This document shows, piece after piece, positions 36,671-50,500 of a stretch of DNA of 64,000 bases. The notes beneath the pieces were generated by a model that was not told where the DNA came from, did not search any database, and saw nothing but the letters and a program-made list of their open reading frames with translations. A program made the translations under genes and the position numbers. Position 1 is the first letter of the stretch. The number at the start of each line of letters is the position of its first letter. This DNA comes from Trichoderma breve (lineage: Eukaryota > Ascomycota > Sordariomycetes > Hypocreales > Hypocreaceae): contig NC_079234.1 of the NCBI RefSeq assembly GCF_028502605.1, positions 2,852,001-2,916,000 of the forward strand. The letters run 5' to 3'.

Positions 36671-39600
36671 TAGCACTGTAGCCTGTGGTCTGAGTAACGT
36701 CGGTGAGTACATCTGATATAAGCCAAGAAATCTCACACGGGGGTTACAGCGTCCCAGAATCGGGAATCGTCCTTTGACCAAAACGTCGACTTACCCGGCC
36801 GTTGCCGAAGGGGCGTGCCAGTATCAAGACTCCAAGGAGATGCGATACCCCTTTGTTTTTTCGAGCTTCGCCCTTCTTGGCGTGATATTCTCCCAGCAAT
36901 TTGCACTAGCGTGGCATGGGCATGGTGGCTGGGAAAAGCTTCCAACCCCCCGCCGCATCTGATTGTGCTAGTATCGTGGCCAGATCTCAAGTCCATCATT
37001 TGTCATCCTTCAGAGAACTTCAAGTCAGAGCTGCCCACTGGCGCGGGCGTCTAGCTGTCATGAAAGAGGGTCTTGTGCAAGCGAGCTAGAGCTTCTCCTT
37101 GCAGTCGCGGCTAGTGTCGCCTTACTGTAGCATTAGCTGGAATTTTGTTCATGCATCTGGCCCGGCAACAAGGTGAGAAGAGAAAGACACGATGCGGATT
37201 TGCAAGTCGGTGTGAGTTCACTCCTTTCTTTTTTTCTTCGCGGATTCTTTTCCTGCTGACTCAAGATACTCGTAGCGGTCACCTAGTGTAAGACCAGTCT
37301 CTAATCAAGTTAGCTTCGAGATCTGCTCTGCTAGGAGACAACATCTTGCTCGGCTTTTAGAATTCTGACATGTCTTGCCGTGGTGAAACGCTCATCCTAC
37401 AGGTTAGGTGCTAGACAATAAACCTCGACGGGATCTTCGAGTCATGATGACGCACGGCAAGGCATCCAACCTTCCTATCGAAACCTGGAAGCTTATTGTT
37501 CTTTTGATACGAGCAAGATGCACTGTACATCGTAATCAAAGCTGGCAGAGTATGGACCTGGGAAGATTGGCCATGCCTCCAGACTCCAGATCGAACGACC
37601 AAATCCTTCGTCAGAAGTTGCCACAGCTGCACGGTCCCTCGCGCCCTCTAATCAAGAGAGTCAGCTACTCAACTCAGAAAGGGCAACATATCCCAATAGA
37701 CCTCTGCAATAGGCAGGAGGAGATGCGTCATATACTAATAATGGACTGAGAATACCGCGGATACTACCCATGCCCATCTTCAGCTGCCACGCCCATATCG
37801 AAGCAGGCATGTCATGAGAGTTAGATGGGAAGCAGTGGTGTCATCCGACGCCAATATACAAACTCTCGATCACCATACCCAGTATTACCCGTAAGCCCAA
37901 ATGGACATGGCTGAAGTGCAAGTATTCCACATATCGCCCTGCTGCGAGAACGACCACATATCACTACCCCCTTCATGCATTGCCATTATGGAAAGTGGTA
38001 GCGCCGAGGTCATCCAAGATGCTGCCACAATCAAGCTCCATACTCCCCAGCCAACATGCCTGAGCGTTTGGGACAGTTACAAATGGATCTGAAGAAAGGA
38101 GGTGTGGAGGAATGGCATGCTGGATATGGAGGTGAGCCGGCCGTACTTTGGACTGCGTAATTGTCCCCATGCATGAAAATATCCCGAAAGCCCGAGAATT
38201 GCATTTGCCGACCAGCAAAAAGTTAGTCAGGCAGCGTACAGACTTTCAGATGATAGCCCACATATTCGTATACGCATGCTGTTCGGTAAGATGCCCCAAC
38301 CAACACGCCATGCTCTCCTCACCCCGTACATGTGGTAGGATCTGTCTCTTCTTCGGCGGAGGCTTCCAGCTTTGGAAATGGTCCATCTTTCGGATCAAGC
38401 TTGTGTGGCGTGCTAGTGAAGGGCAAATTGCCTGCCACACCACATCGACATCCAGATCATACTACTCCGTACAGGTAGCAGTGTTACTTTAATGATTGCC
38501 ACGGAGCAAATTGCTATACGGGTGCTTCTAGCGATTTGATAAAATTACAACCAAGATTTAATCATGGTGTGAAGAGGTGGAGCTCTCAACTCCCTTTATG
38601 CAGGCAAGCTGTCTTCTGGGGGGTTTCGGGTGAAGGGCTCGATGGATTTGCAGATGGCCTTGCAGATGACCTTTAAATTGACTTGTTGATGCCGATTTTG
38701 CAGCCCGGATAGGTCGCCATCGTGCTCAAGGGGCAAGAATGGAGAAAGAGACATGCTCGCTTAGGCAGGAAACGTGCCGAATACGGAATATCCAGAGAGA
38801 TGATCCCTAGCAATGTCCTGCGCATCAAGTACGGAGTACGAGGTGCTGTTATTATTTTCAGCGGATCCTCGCTTGCTACTGAACGGCCTGGCAGCTCGAC
38901 AACTCGACAGCCCCGATCTCAACGTCTCGCAGCGCCGTGGCGGGCCATGTTAGTGTTGGACCCCGGTGTCGCACCTTTCCCCCCTTCTCTTTTCTTTCTC
39001 GGCCGACAAGTGACCAAATTCCATCGGGGCAAAGGCCGCCGAGCCCAGCCAGCACAAAGAGAGCCGCCAGGGCAGAGAAGGAGGCGAAGGATCACCATAA
39101 GAGCAACAACATCAAAAACTCATCACATTAAATGTGATTGTGCGCAAGACGTGCATGTACGAGGGCGAAGGCACAGAGTAGCGGCCCATCATGGCTTGTA
39201 CACAGACTAATGCATGCTAATTTCGTTGACTCGTAAACGGGCTTGCGATGGAGAAGGTTCGTGTCGGGCGCAGTGGTTTGGCGTGTGTGCGTGTGATCGA
39301 AAGAAAAAAAAAAAAAGCGACGTAAAAGTGGCTCTCGAGTGGGACGCCGTTTGATCGATCCATCAAGAACAGAGAATCGGCGCTATTGAACGATACCGCT
39401 GCTTTAGTCAAAAGTGGACTGTTTTGTGCTTGGCGCCTTGCGCGCTCGGAACTGCAAGAATATTCGATCCTCCCAGCCTAGAAGCTAGAAGCACACGCCA
39501 CGTGCGATTCCGACACCTGTGGGGTGTTCCATTGGCCCATGAATGGCTTTATCCGGCCAGGCAAGGGTCCCTGCTCAGCCAAAAGCAAATTTCTTGTTGA

Positions 39601-42600
39601 TGCTGTCTGCGCCGAGCTGAGGAGCCCCTTGTGAAAGGGCAAGGCGCTCTTGTTCCAGACCGAGCCAATATATCCAACCCCGCTTTGCCCGTCTTATGAC
39701 GACGAAAACTGGCTTGCCGTGTGTTGCGAGGTACTGGGTAATAGTAGTAGTTGCGTTGACTAGAGACGGGTACGCAAGCCTTGGCCGAGCCGTGATGTCC
39801 TGAAACCTCGGCGTACGCCATTGCTTTTGATTGACCCAAGCAAGCATTTGGGCAAACGCCATGCAGTCATGCATGTTGGTTGGTCTTAGTGTAACTGCTC
39901 ACAGTTGAATATAGTTATAAGGATGCAACAGAGCAGGCCTCATGTTTGCCCATCTCTCTTGGTTTTTTTGCGTGGTGTTTCCAGCTGTAACGCGGCAGCC
40001 AGATGGCTTGTTATCTGAAGGGGAAAATAAATTAGAGAAGCAAGCGACTTAAGCATCCTGAGGGCTGATTGTCGTCGAGTCTTCTGAAAGCGACGAATGC
40101 TGCCGCTTGTACTCGATGGACGTATCCTAGATCTTTTTTTGAGGACCATCTGCGCAGCAACCGATACGAACCAGATTGATATCGTTGTTATATGGCGTTT
40201 AGAGCTTTGAAACTTGCCAAAAGTGATTCTGGTTCATTCCGTAGGGCTGGAAAAGCATTGAACATCTGCCGAATAGAGCCTGTGTGGTGCAAACAGACGG
40301 CTATTCTTATCGCATCCCCTCTTCAATTACCGCTGTCTGTTCGAGAGGTAACGCACAAGCAAGTTTGTGATTCAGTTGGCTGCACCAACCACAAAGGTTC
40401 AGCCATGCTTGAATATATTAAAATTTCCGAGTTCCGCAAGTCGGTCGATTTGGCGGCACAAGGACCGGAGGCTGTGGTGAGGTGTGCCAACCTGAGCACG
40501 CTTGTGTGGCCTGCACGTTCTGGACTCGCCGGGGTAAATGCACTGGACAGATATTGCATCCAACCATAGTCAAATGGACAAATGAAGCGTGAAGGATTTA
40601 GTGACTCATTTTGTGGCTGGCCAATTCCGCGTCTTGATTGTTATGTGGCGCGCGCGCAAACAGTGTACCAGTATGGGTGCAGATAACGCTTCTGCATCTC
40701 TTCAGCCAGTTATTCAAGATGTAAAGAAAAGCGGCTAGGATCGAGTGGTCGAAGAGCAGTTGCTGGGGCGAGATCGAAGCTAGTGCTTCATTGTGGATGC
40801 CATCCTGCGTCTACCCCCATGCCTTTTCGAGGTCTTGGGTAGTAGCAGTGGCGGTATTAGCAGTACCGTCTGATCCTGCAGTGCAGAAACACTCTTGTTC
40901 AAGGAAATGCATGCAGCGGGTTATATCACGCCCTCATAGACTGAAGCCGGCGTGAGTGAATGAACAAACAAACCAGGGGATACTCTGCCGTCCCCTCGTG
41001 CATCTGAGAATATGCTCTTAGTGGCCCTCACCGAACTCCTCTGCAACCTGGGCACACCTTGTGGAAATGATGCGACAAGCTGCTGGGAATGGGCTGGAAT
41101 TCTGAGATTTGAGGCTGGTCAAACAATAGTGGTAGCATCAGTAACATAGAAAAGGAGGGAAGGGGTAAGCAACCTGGCAATCAATGATCGCTTCTTCGCG
41201 CCCACTCCGATTCCCCTGAGACTTGACTAGTTGTAGCCAAGCGAGCAGGACAAATGGAGCATGATGTGCTTCTGATTTGATCAAGGAGAGTTGCAGGCGA
41301 CAATGCACGGCAGAAGAGACTGTATAATGAGTGCAAACCAGTAAGAATTGCTGCAGACTTCGGGTCATAACACTTGATTGGAGCGTGTGTTGAGCATCTG
41401 TCATTTAGACTTTCAAGGTGGTCGTCGCACGCATATACGCATATGTATCCTGTAGGTTGCACAAGACGGCTGATCAATATGCACATGTGCTACGAGCAAG
41501 CCAACACAAGGTTGATAAGTTGGAGAGGATGAATGGGTTGCGAGAGTAACACGGTCCACCAAGTGGCCATGCTTCAAGATGTTGAGGTAATGTGTTGATA
41601 TTGTTGACAATCGCACCCCACGATGATAGAGATGGAGCGCGATCGATGTGTTGAGGCTATCCAATGGCTAGCTGATCGATCAGCATGGCCTGAGCGCTGT
41701 CGATATTCAGAGTCAGCTGGGCAAAATACATATCGGTGCCACTAAGTGTATTTCGTCCAGCCAGGTTCATGTCCTAAGCGGTATGTGTAAATGCCTCTGG
41801 CGGACGATTCATGGTAACGTCGTAAAGTAAAGCCCAATCGCATATCCCTGTTGAATGCTCATTTCCACATCTCTCAGCTTGCCGCTGGGCTGTCACCCCT
41901 TGGTGTGATCAGATAGGATAGTGCAGGTAGCGCTCGGAGAGGAGGTCCGAAGGGAAAGCAAGACCAAAAAGTCACTCTTCTAAATCCAGTAAAGCAGCCT
42001 GCAGCCAAGGAAGCTGTAGCGCGTCGCCATCTGTCACGAATGGGTTGATGAGCATTGCGATGTGGGTTGCCTTTCCAGTGACGAGGGACTCTACTCTGAA
42101 CACCAGAAGAGAACCAACCAGGAGCGGACAAGGCTCGCCTGACCTGGCGTGATCAAGATCCACATTAAAGAGGCATCTGATCTAGGCTAGTTAGTATCTC
42201 AGCGAGATTGGGTCGACGGGCCATCTCGCCATCTTACAAGGCCGCGATTGCAACGGGGTGCCACCCGCACGCAGCTATCGTAGCGCCGTCGCTGCTTGGG
42301 TGTCGGTAAGGGGCTTCGAGACTTTGGAGCAGCTAGTAAGTGGCTGCCACTGAGCGATTCCGTACAGAGTAGATTTTCGTAGGCTAGTTCGAGTCGTAAT
42401 CGTCGGCGTAGTAATACCTAGTCCTGCCAAGACATGTTAGGAGTCTATAGGATGTCTAGAATGACTCTTCAGGTATGTCATTAGAGTTAGAGGCTGCCGA
42501 AGGAAGAGGGTTTATTCTGTCAACTGATGGGGCGGTGGTTGGACACTCGTCGCCCTGGTAAAACAACCAACGTTCTACGGAGTAGTTTGCCATGAGGCAG

Positions 42601-45457
42601 GTCTTGTCATACCCTCGTACTTCGTATCTGTGCACTGGGTTAAGTCAAGCACGATAATTATCTCCGTCACAACCCTGGGGCAACAGCCGAAGCCTCAGCA
42701 GACCGCTGACCGAGATGCCCTTTCGATACTTCTAGGTCTTGAGGGCTCGCTCGTCCAGCTGCGGCCGTCGCTAAGCTCAGGGTGACGGCCCACCAATTGT
42801 AGATGCACTGAAGAGCCGGTAGCCAAAGACCCCAGCCGAGGGGGCCAGATTTACCGCTCTGGATGCTACTCCGTCCATGGCGCCAAGGTTCCTGGTAGGC
42901 GAATGCCACTAACAACACTGGTTGAAGGAAAACGCGGTTGCTGAGAGCGGCACACCAGAAGGGGGGCGAAAATCAGAATAAAATAACAGACAGTGCACCG
43001 AGTACGGAGCGGACAGTCCAACGTCGCATCGTCCTGGAAAAGTTCTTTTCTAGACCATCTAGTCTCTGTACCAAGACTGATCTGGTACAGTCCTATGACG
43101 AATTGCCAAGCCGTTGGAATGAAATTGCTTTGACGGAGGACGGAGAAGTTGTATGCGAGAGAGCTGCATTGCTGTTGAGCTGCGGCGCGAGGAGGCCCGA
43201 TTCTGGGGACTGTATACTCGTAAATCTGGCATCTCCCCTGTCCCAAAGTGAGCAGAAGTGCATCAGCGGTCATGGCTGCAGCAGGATGACGAGCAACTCG
43301 ACGACGGTTCTGGCTTATTTGAGATGCAGTTGGCCCCTTCAGACCTGCTGCAGAGGGAGTGGCGAATGCGAGGACTACTACCAATGGTCAGCTGTGCTCC
43401 TGCATGAAGATGTAATGCACGATCCTCCCCGTCAGCTCTTTGGTCTGTCGAGATCTCGCAACTCTTGGGCGATTGGATTCCACACAGCCCTCCCATTTGA
43501 TTTTATCTCGACTGCTGGAATTTGCAACGATTCGACGGGGCTTTGCTGGTGCCTAAGCCTAAGCAGAGCGGCAGTGGTGGTTTAGCACGTCCAGTGAAGC
43601 TGACGATGCCGACAGCCCAGCGTCATCCCGTGGCGAGGGTCTCGACCCTTTCGGGCTTGTGATCGCAGATGTGATCGTACCGATGAGGCAGGCACATCAA
43701 ATCTTACCCGTGCCGTACGATATGGAGCAGCAAGGTACCAAGAGCCAAGGTAATACCGCCTTAGTTGAACTCCGTACTGGGTAGCCGTAGTAAGCTGCTA
43801 CCTGTACAGTGCTGGGAACAGCACAAATACCCTGTGGGTGCTAGCACGATGACTACGGCCATTAAGAACCCGGCCGTATCGAGTCCAGGGCTTGTCACCA
43901 TCATGGTGGATCGACAAGTGCCTAACGCGAGCTCATGCACGCTTACCGTCCCTTTCCTCTCCTGGGAGAGAAGAGGCGGAGTGAGAAAAGAGAGAGAACG
44001 ATAGCAGTCAACTCACCTAGCAGACAGACGGTCACTATAAAGCGACGCTCCCCTGGTTGAACCGCCGTGCAGATGAAGGCATCGTCAGGCATTCTATTGT
44101 GCAAAGGAAGAGTACCGTGTGTCTCCCGTAGACACACGTGGCGCCATGTGTCTGCGGTGAGGCCGTGCATGAAAGGCTGCTGAATGGGGATGGGCAAGTG
44201 CGCTCCCCAGACTGGCTTAGGCTAGAGCCGTTGGCTCCTTCCCCGTTATTGTACCCTTCCAAAATCTCTGCTGATCTCGTCCTTGAAGCGGGCCAAAACC
44301 CCTGGTGTCTCTTTCCGTTTTTCTCCCGCTTTTTTATCTAATACCAAGGTCTACCTCTGTGTGCGTACTGTACTCCTAGGCTTTCGTAGTCCATGCCCGC
44401 ACCAACCCTGTCTTGCAGCTCTGTTGGCAGGTACCAGGTACCGCGGCTGTAAGTAGCGCTCCGTAAGGTAATCGCCGCCGTGGCCATAAGACTTCGTACG
44501 GTAGGTAGTAGGCAGTTGACAATATTTCCCATGATTCATCCTCTCATCTCATCTCCTTGGTGCTCCATCTTTGTTATGCATCATCTCTCTCCGCGCTGCT
44601 AGTACGGGTACGGGAAGTGTCCAGGCCATCGTCATCTAGATGCGAGACGCGAGCACTTTGCCGCTGCAGTTGCAGCGTGCTGGTAAGATGAAGATGAAGA
44701 TGGAGAAGAAGACGATGGCGATTGAAATACAGGTACGTAAGTAAATGGAAACGCCCGACTCGACTCCATCAGCTGGGCTGTCAGTGTCAGTCGACTTTTT
44801 CTCAGCTCCGCAGCGCCTAGGCAAATAAGCAGCATTCTTCGCCGCGCGAACACTCCATATCGTGGCGTCAACCAGGGAAAGGCGCAAATCGAGATCAAAA
44901 CGGAGCACACCCTACCGACCTGTACATGTACGCGCATGCTGCGACCGCTGGCCGGCGACCAAGCTCCGTATCGTACATGCTAGTGGTACTCGTACGCACA
45001 CGCCTCTCTGCGCAGAAACATGGCTTTCATCCATCTCAGCCGCCCCTGTCACTGCTTCAGCATTCCAGCAGGCAGAGGAGTGGAGGAGTGCCGCTAAGGG
45101 CAAGGGGAGGGGGTCCCACTGCGTCGTCGTTTTCCATCCATGGGTCTCCAACCTCACTCCCTCCCGCCCTTTTCCCATCATCTTCACCCCTCCCGGTGCT
45201 AGACGGCAAGGTTCGAATTTCGAAATCTTAGGCTCACACCACGCCCAGAACCACGTTATGGCCGCCCGCCCAAACTCGCTAGCTCGGACGCAAAGGCAAG
45301 TGCAATCCAGTACCGCGGATTTGCTGGGCAGGGTCCCACCCGCACTCATCTCAATCTCTTGTTCTTTTGGGGCCGGGCCAAGGGCCTCGTTAGGGCAGCC
45401 TCCCATCTTAACAAGTCTGACTTCGGACCCCTGCCCATTGGCCAAGCCGCTCGAGGT

Positions 45458-45477
45458 GTACGGAGCAGACTCCGTAC
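45458..45477. promoter_or_regulatory. Perfect 8-bp hairpin upstream of nsdD
   Basis: GTACGGAG, a 4-nt spacer (CAGA) and CTCCGTAC: a perfect inverted repeat built from two copies of the recurrent GTACGGAG motif, about 690 bp before the nsdD start codon. May act as a dyad binding site or an RNA hairpin; function is inferred only. Confidence 0.5.
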
Positions 45478-45656
45478 TGGCCAGGCTTTGGGGTGAGCCA
45501 TCACCCAACTTTGGACGCCACCACGAGTTTAGATCTCTTTTCCTGGGACCCCGGTCATGCTTTGGGAGACGACAGGGCTTGGCCAACTCGGCGACAGGCC
45601 TTTATTAGCATCACCATTTATAGCCTTGTCCTCGCTTCCCTCTCTGCCCTTTTCTC

Positions 45657-45664
45657 TATTTAAA
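45657..45664 (+). promoter_or_regulatory. TATA-like element before nsdD
   Basis: TATTTAAA at the end of a C/T-rich block (45625-45656), about 500 bp before the coding start. Order and composition suit a fungal core promoter, which would give a leader of roughly 450 nt with several upstream ATGs. Not proven. Confidence 0.3.
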
Positions 45665-46165
45665 TTCCAACTTATCTCTGCTGGTCTGGCCCCCCACGTC
45701 TGGGCCCGGTCTGCTTACAAGTATACCACCTACCTGTATCTGTACATACATATGCGTGTCTGCTGCGATCATCCTTGGCCCCGTTTGCAAGTCGTCAGCC
45801 CAGCCGTCACTCCACCGCACACGCCGAACTCGACCCAGCGCTTTGTGCCCCTAGCATTCGTGCTAAGTCAGATGTATCGACGACCCTGAGCGCCAGATCT
45901 TTTACTTGCCACACGCGCTATGGAAGCGGGTGACGTTGGAACCCGACAGAGGTGCGTTCTTACTCGTGCATTCCTCCATGCCTAGCTGCTCCATCGTACG
46001 CCCCCCCTCTAAATCGGCGGAATTATTAACTCACATCGTCCCCCTCTCCCCAGCACCGGTCTTTCTTCTACTCCTACGCGACTTGAACATCAACTTGCAA
46101 CATCTCCCCATTCTCACCAACAACACCGAGAAGCCGTCGACCGACGGTATCTGGACCAGCCTACC

Positions 46166-47536
46166 ATGGCAGCAGCCTCAGTTCTCGCCCCTAACGCCCA
46201 CTACCCACCTCAGCCATATCCTTCCAACTACTCTCACCCACCCTCATCCGGGCCAAGTGTTGCCAACATGATCTCCTCGGAGCCTCGACGACCCTCTCCC
46301 GACAATGAGTCCTCGACTCGCCAGTCACTACCATCGATTTCAGAAGTCATTTCTGGTGCACGGCCTGGACAGTACCCTCCGCCTGCGCATCCTCTGCAGC
46401 CTGGCTCAAGCCTGCCCTCACCATTTGCTCCGTCTGCTCGACAGTACCCCGAAGCCGACAAGCACTCATCTCAGCCTCTGCACTCTGTTGCCTTTCCTCC
46501 CCGACAGGAAAGCCACAATGCATACTCAGATTCACCGAGGCCGCCCTTTAGCACTGGCCGACCCGGTCTCCCTCCCGTTTCTGATCGCCGGCCTACTCCC
46601 CCGACGAAGCATGATGGTCACCCCCTTCCTCACCACCTAGCTGAACCGCCAAAACCATCTGATCACCGCTCACTGAATGGAGTCTACTCCCAACCACCGC
46701 CCCCGCCGACTTCCGTCCCGTATCAGCCGGCACAGCTTCCACCTGGGCAACAGCCGCTCCCTCCTTATCAGGTATCACCTCGAGGTCATGCGGCTTCGCA
46801 TCTGCCCGGGCAATACGATTCTCGGCCGGCGCCTACACATGCTGAAGAGGCCGAGTATGCTGCCAGGGCTCGATACGATAACGGGACCTCGCGATCGTTT
46901 GAGAGCTGGAGCTACCAGGAAGCTTTGAGCCGGGTAAGTGACAATGTGAAACTGACATAAAAGAGTATGCGCTAAATGAGTATATAGATTGGAACCTGCT
47001 CGCGAACCATTTTCAACTTCGCAGAGGCCTACGGCCGAATTGCCCAAGAGCAGCACGGATCTCAACCAATTCCCGAGCGTCTTCCGACTGAGCGAGAAGT
47101 GAGCGACATGCTCTCCAACGTCGAGTACCTCAAGCGTTCTCTCGAGCAATGCAGAGAGGTAATTGTAGCCTCACTACAGAGCGAGAGGGCTCGCGAAGGT
47201 GCCAAACCACCAAAAGGCCCTTATGAGGAAGACCAAGACGTCCCCATGTATGGAGACTCCATTAAGCCACCATATGGCATGACAGAAGTCAAAAAGCGAC
47301 GAGGCGTAAGCTTACAGCCAATTTTGTATACATGAGCCCCGCTAATAGAGTAACAGCGTGCTGCCCCTCCTGGACGATGTCACAGCTGCAATCGCATCGA
47401 CACTCCAGAATGGAGACGGGGTCCTGATGGTGCCAGGACTTTGTGCAATGCCTGTGGTCTCCATTACGCCAAGCTTGAGCGCAAACGCCAGCTAGAAGCA
47501 AGATCACTACGTCCCAAGCCTGAGGAGAGAAGCTAG
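46166..47536 (+). CDS. nsdD: GATA zinc-finger factor of the NsdD/SUB-1 type
   Basis: DNA-binding regulator of sexual and asexual development; orthologues are Aspergillus NsdD, Neurospora SUB-1 and Fusarium Csm1. Three exons: 46166-46933, 46988-47305, 47357-47536; 421 aa. Residues 1-230 are Pro/Ser/Gln-rich and low in structure, with the conserved [17 protein letters not shown] near residues 52-68. A middle block (about 245-300) contains the family motif [26 protein letters not shown] basic KKRRGR cluster precedes one C-terminal GATA finger, C370-x2-C373-x18-C392-x2-C395 ([18 protein letters not shown]), followed by a basic tail. The start has good context (ACCATGG). It is flanked by about 18 kb and 10 kb without recognisable genes, as is common around developmental regulators. 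A leader ORF overlaps its start (see findings). Confidence 0.94.
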
Positions 47537-50500
47537 AGCGTGGCCAACCTGAGCCTTATCACCCTACTTTACACTTTTCAAACTCCCTAGTCCTTTGCAT
47601 GATGTTTATTGATTTTTCTGGGCACGGAGCTTAACGGGCGCGGAGCATATTGATGACGCAAAGAAATATTCAACATTTCTTTTTCACTGAAAGGAAGAAA
47701 AAAAAAAACTTGCAGAACACAATACCCATTTTTCTAGCCGAGGGCCTGCACTGATGGTTTTTACTGTACATGTGTCTTTGATTGCGGGGATTTCTATTCT
47801 TTTCTTTGTTTTATTTTTATTTCATTGGATTTGGGCGGCAAATCATCATGGCATTGCAGGCGTTCAATATATATACATATACTTCAGGGTCTGGGCAACA
47901 TTCACCTTTAATGATGAGAATTTGCCATGGGAACGACGATGCCAAGCTACTTTGGGATTTTAGATAAAATAGTTTTATTATTGCCTGCCCTGGCAGAGGC
48001 AGAATGAAGAAGAAAATTCGCAACACTATCGCTCAATCTTGGTGCCAATGGTGATGGATGCAGTGAACCCTGTGGGAGCACAAGATGCCTGGTTTGTTCC
48101 TTTTTCTTTCTTCCGATTGTAGGCGCGCATGCATGAGAATGTCCGTGCGCGTGATGCATTCAAATCGTCGCTTCAAGTTCTGTGCAAGCGAGTTTTTTTC
48201 TTTGCTTTTCTTTGCTGCCTCTTTTTTTCCTTTTTTTCGTTGCTCCCTCAAATTGGTGCGTCATAGACTAGAGCTAAGCTGTTGAGGTAATATGGCGCTG
48301 ATTGGCTCATCTGACTTTTACTAATAGGATCGGGAGGGATGAGATCTTGGGGTGAGGGAGATCAAGTGACGCTGTGTTTCGGGTAGAAGAGGGTGAGATT
48401 AAGTTGTAGCACTCCGTTCAATTTAGGGTCGATACCGCGGCTAGTGCTGATGGGCGAGGCTGGTTATGTGCTGTGCACTTCCTTTTTCGTGAGAAGTACG
48501 TAAGCTAAGGGAAGAGAGAAGAAGTGCATTTCTTGCTTTCTTTTCTTTTTGACTTGTACCGCTGTCTTTTGATCTTTTGGGTTTATTTTTATTTTTATCA
48601 CTTTCCTTCTAATGGGGGGCGGTCTGCGCAATGGCTGGGGCAAACGTGCTTCTAGCGCCGTGTTCTTTTTTTGTCCTTTTTTCAGGTTGCTTTTTCTGCT
48701 CCGTACGGCGGGTAGAGAGAGATGCGTGTGTTGAACCAACACCCCCTTTCTGTATGGCGTGACCTGCTCCACGGCTTGCTGTTATGCGGAGATTTATGTA
48801 TGTTCCCTTGTTTTCTTGTTTTCTTGGCTTTTTTTCTCTTCTTTTTTCTTTTTTTTTTGCTTTAGGCGAGCGTTCTGGAAATCAGTTATCAAGCATGGCC
48901 GTTTTACGTTGCGGCGAGACAACTAGCTTACATCTACGGTATGGAGTGCCTATAAAAGAGAAAACAACCGTTAACCCAAGAAAGATGAACGGGATCAATC
49001 AATAGTAGCGAGGCTTACATGCACTCTCCCCCCTCGCTTGCATGAATTGTCACAAAATCCTTCAACCGCTTGCTCTCATGCAGGTGATAGTTCTCTACGG
49101 CCATGTGCGGGTTTTGAATTAAGAGAGAGCCCGGGCCATACTGTTGGTTCTAACAAGAGCCCACGGACGGGCTGAGAACTGACGGCGGACGGATCGGCAG
49201 ACCGGGTAGCTGCAGCGACGGATATGCATGGCCTTACGGAATTGGAAGATGGATGATGGACAAGGAGAGGGGGGACAAGAGGGCAGAGGCCTATCATCAC
49301 CATCGAGCTGCTGTTAGTAGCGGGCGGGCGCGCGCAGAAAGCAGAGAGAGAGGGAGAGATGCTTGGTGTTGCATGTGTCTCCCCCTCTTTCTCTTGGGTT
49401 GCTGACGACTCCTGGATTTTTCTCTTGTCATTGGCGTTTTGATTGGAAGCCGTGGCATCCCTGCCCACGGGATCGTTTGTTGATTCGACTTACACCACAT
49501 CATCTCATCTCGATCAAGACCCGTCTAGAACGCACCCAACACAAGGCCCGAGCTGGGTCAACCAGTGCTACTGCGTGCCAGCAGTCGGTCATTTGTCAGG
49601 GCCGTGCCGTGGCCTCGGACTGTCCGAAGCGAAGAGTTGTTGGCGGTGATTTCTTCTTCTTGCCATGTGCGCCGCGTATGCTTGGTACCAAGTCCGGGTT
49701 TCGAAAAAGGACAGAAGCCAACGACTACTATAGGTACTAAGGTGTCCTTCATGCACAAGTTTACTAGAGCACAGAGCAGGGACTGCCACTTTGCTGGCAA
49801 GATTCCTCCCACTACGCACGAAGCCACGACATGGGCCATTCTAGTGAGACATGATACAAGGAGACGATGGAAACCGCTCAGCAGCTTTTGGTAGTAGGAA
49901 GCACTGTGGACGCTACTCACTCGTACGATTTACTCTGGCGCCAATCCCCATGCGTTGGCATTTGCTCACAGCCGCGTTGGAGGCGAAAGACTGGTCACAT
50001 TTACTGGTCACATCTCATCAAGAGAAAAGCCACGGGCCGGGAGGTGGCTCCGGCAAACATGCAAGGGAGAGATGGGCGAGATAGGCCATGGATTATGGAT
50101 GGGGAGGAGGGGGTAGTGGCCAGTGAGCTGGAAGCAGCCGAGATGGAGGAAACAAGACGACGGTTGCTCCATACGCCGCCGCACGGAGTGCATTGCATGA
50201 AACAGGGACAAGAAACCCAAAGAACCAACGAGTTTGAACCTTGCCCCTTACCCGTTCGTTCTCTGGCAACGGCTTGGTTTTTCTGCGAAAAGTCGTACGA
50301 GGCTGGAGAGGGGGGCGCGGAAAGATCGGACAGGCGGGGAGCCTGCTGGACTTCATCGGACACAAGACGCGGAATCTTGAACTCTTGTGTTGCTTTCTGG
50401 GTTGCTTTGTGATACGCCTTTGCTCGTGCTCTGTGCTCTGTGCTCTTGTGCTCGTGCGTTTGGCTTCCACAAGGCTTATTGAACAAGAACGTGTCACGGC

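Larger units (their letters stand above)
27892..46165. other. 18-kb stretch without a recognisable gene
   Basis: Open frames here are short, lack domains, mutually overlap on both strands and do not join into a known family; I call none as a gene. Balanced base composition and absence of obvious transposon ends argue against a simple repeat island. It holds an imperfect inverted repeat (28848-28909), a GCCATC microsatellite (36637-36670), a 14-bp palindrome (32299-32312), a hairpin (45458-45477) and many copies of two short motifs (see findings). The right end (about 45.6-46.1 kb) should be the promoter and leader of nsdD. Non-coding transcripts or very small genes cannot be excluded. Confidence 0.55.

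Noticed and set aside
42938..43585. 215-aa plus-strand frame
   Set aside because: Cys/Ser-rich without signal peptide or recognisable spacing; overlaps a 172-aa minus frame of equal quality, so neither is supported.
45205..45230. GGTTCGAAT sequence resembling a Pol III B box
   Set aside because: No A box at the right distance and no cloverleaf can be folded around it.
44862..45608. 248-aa plus and 224-aa minus overlapping frames
   Set aside because: Both lack domains and span the palindromic GTACGGAG hairpin; more likely upstream DNA of nsdD.
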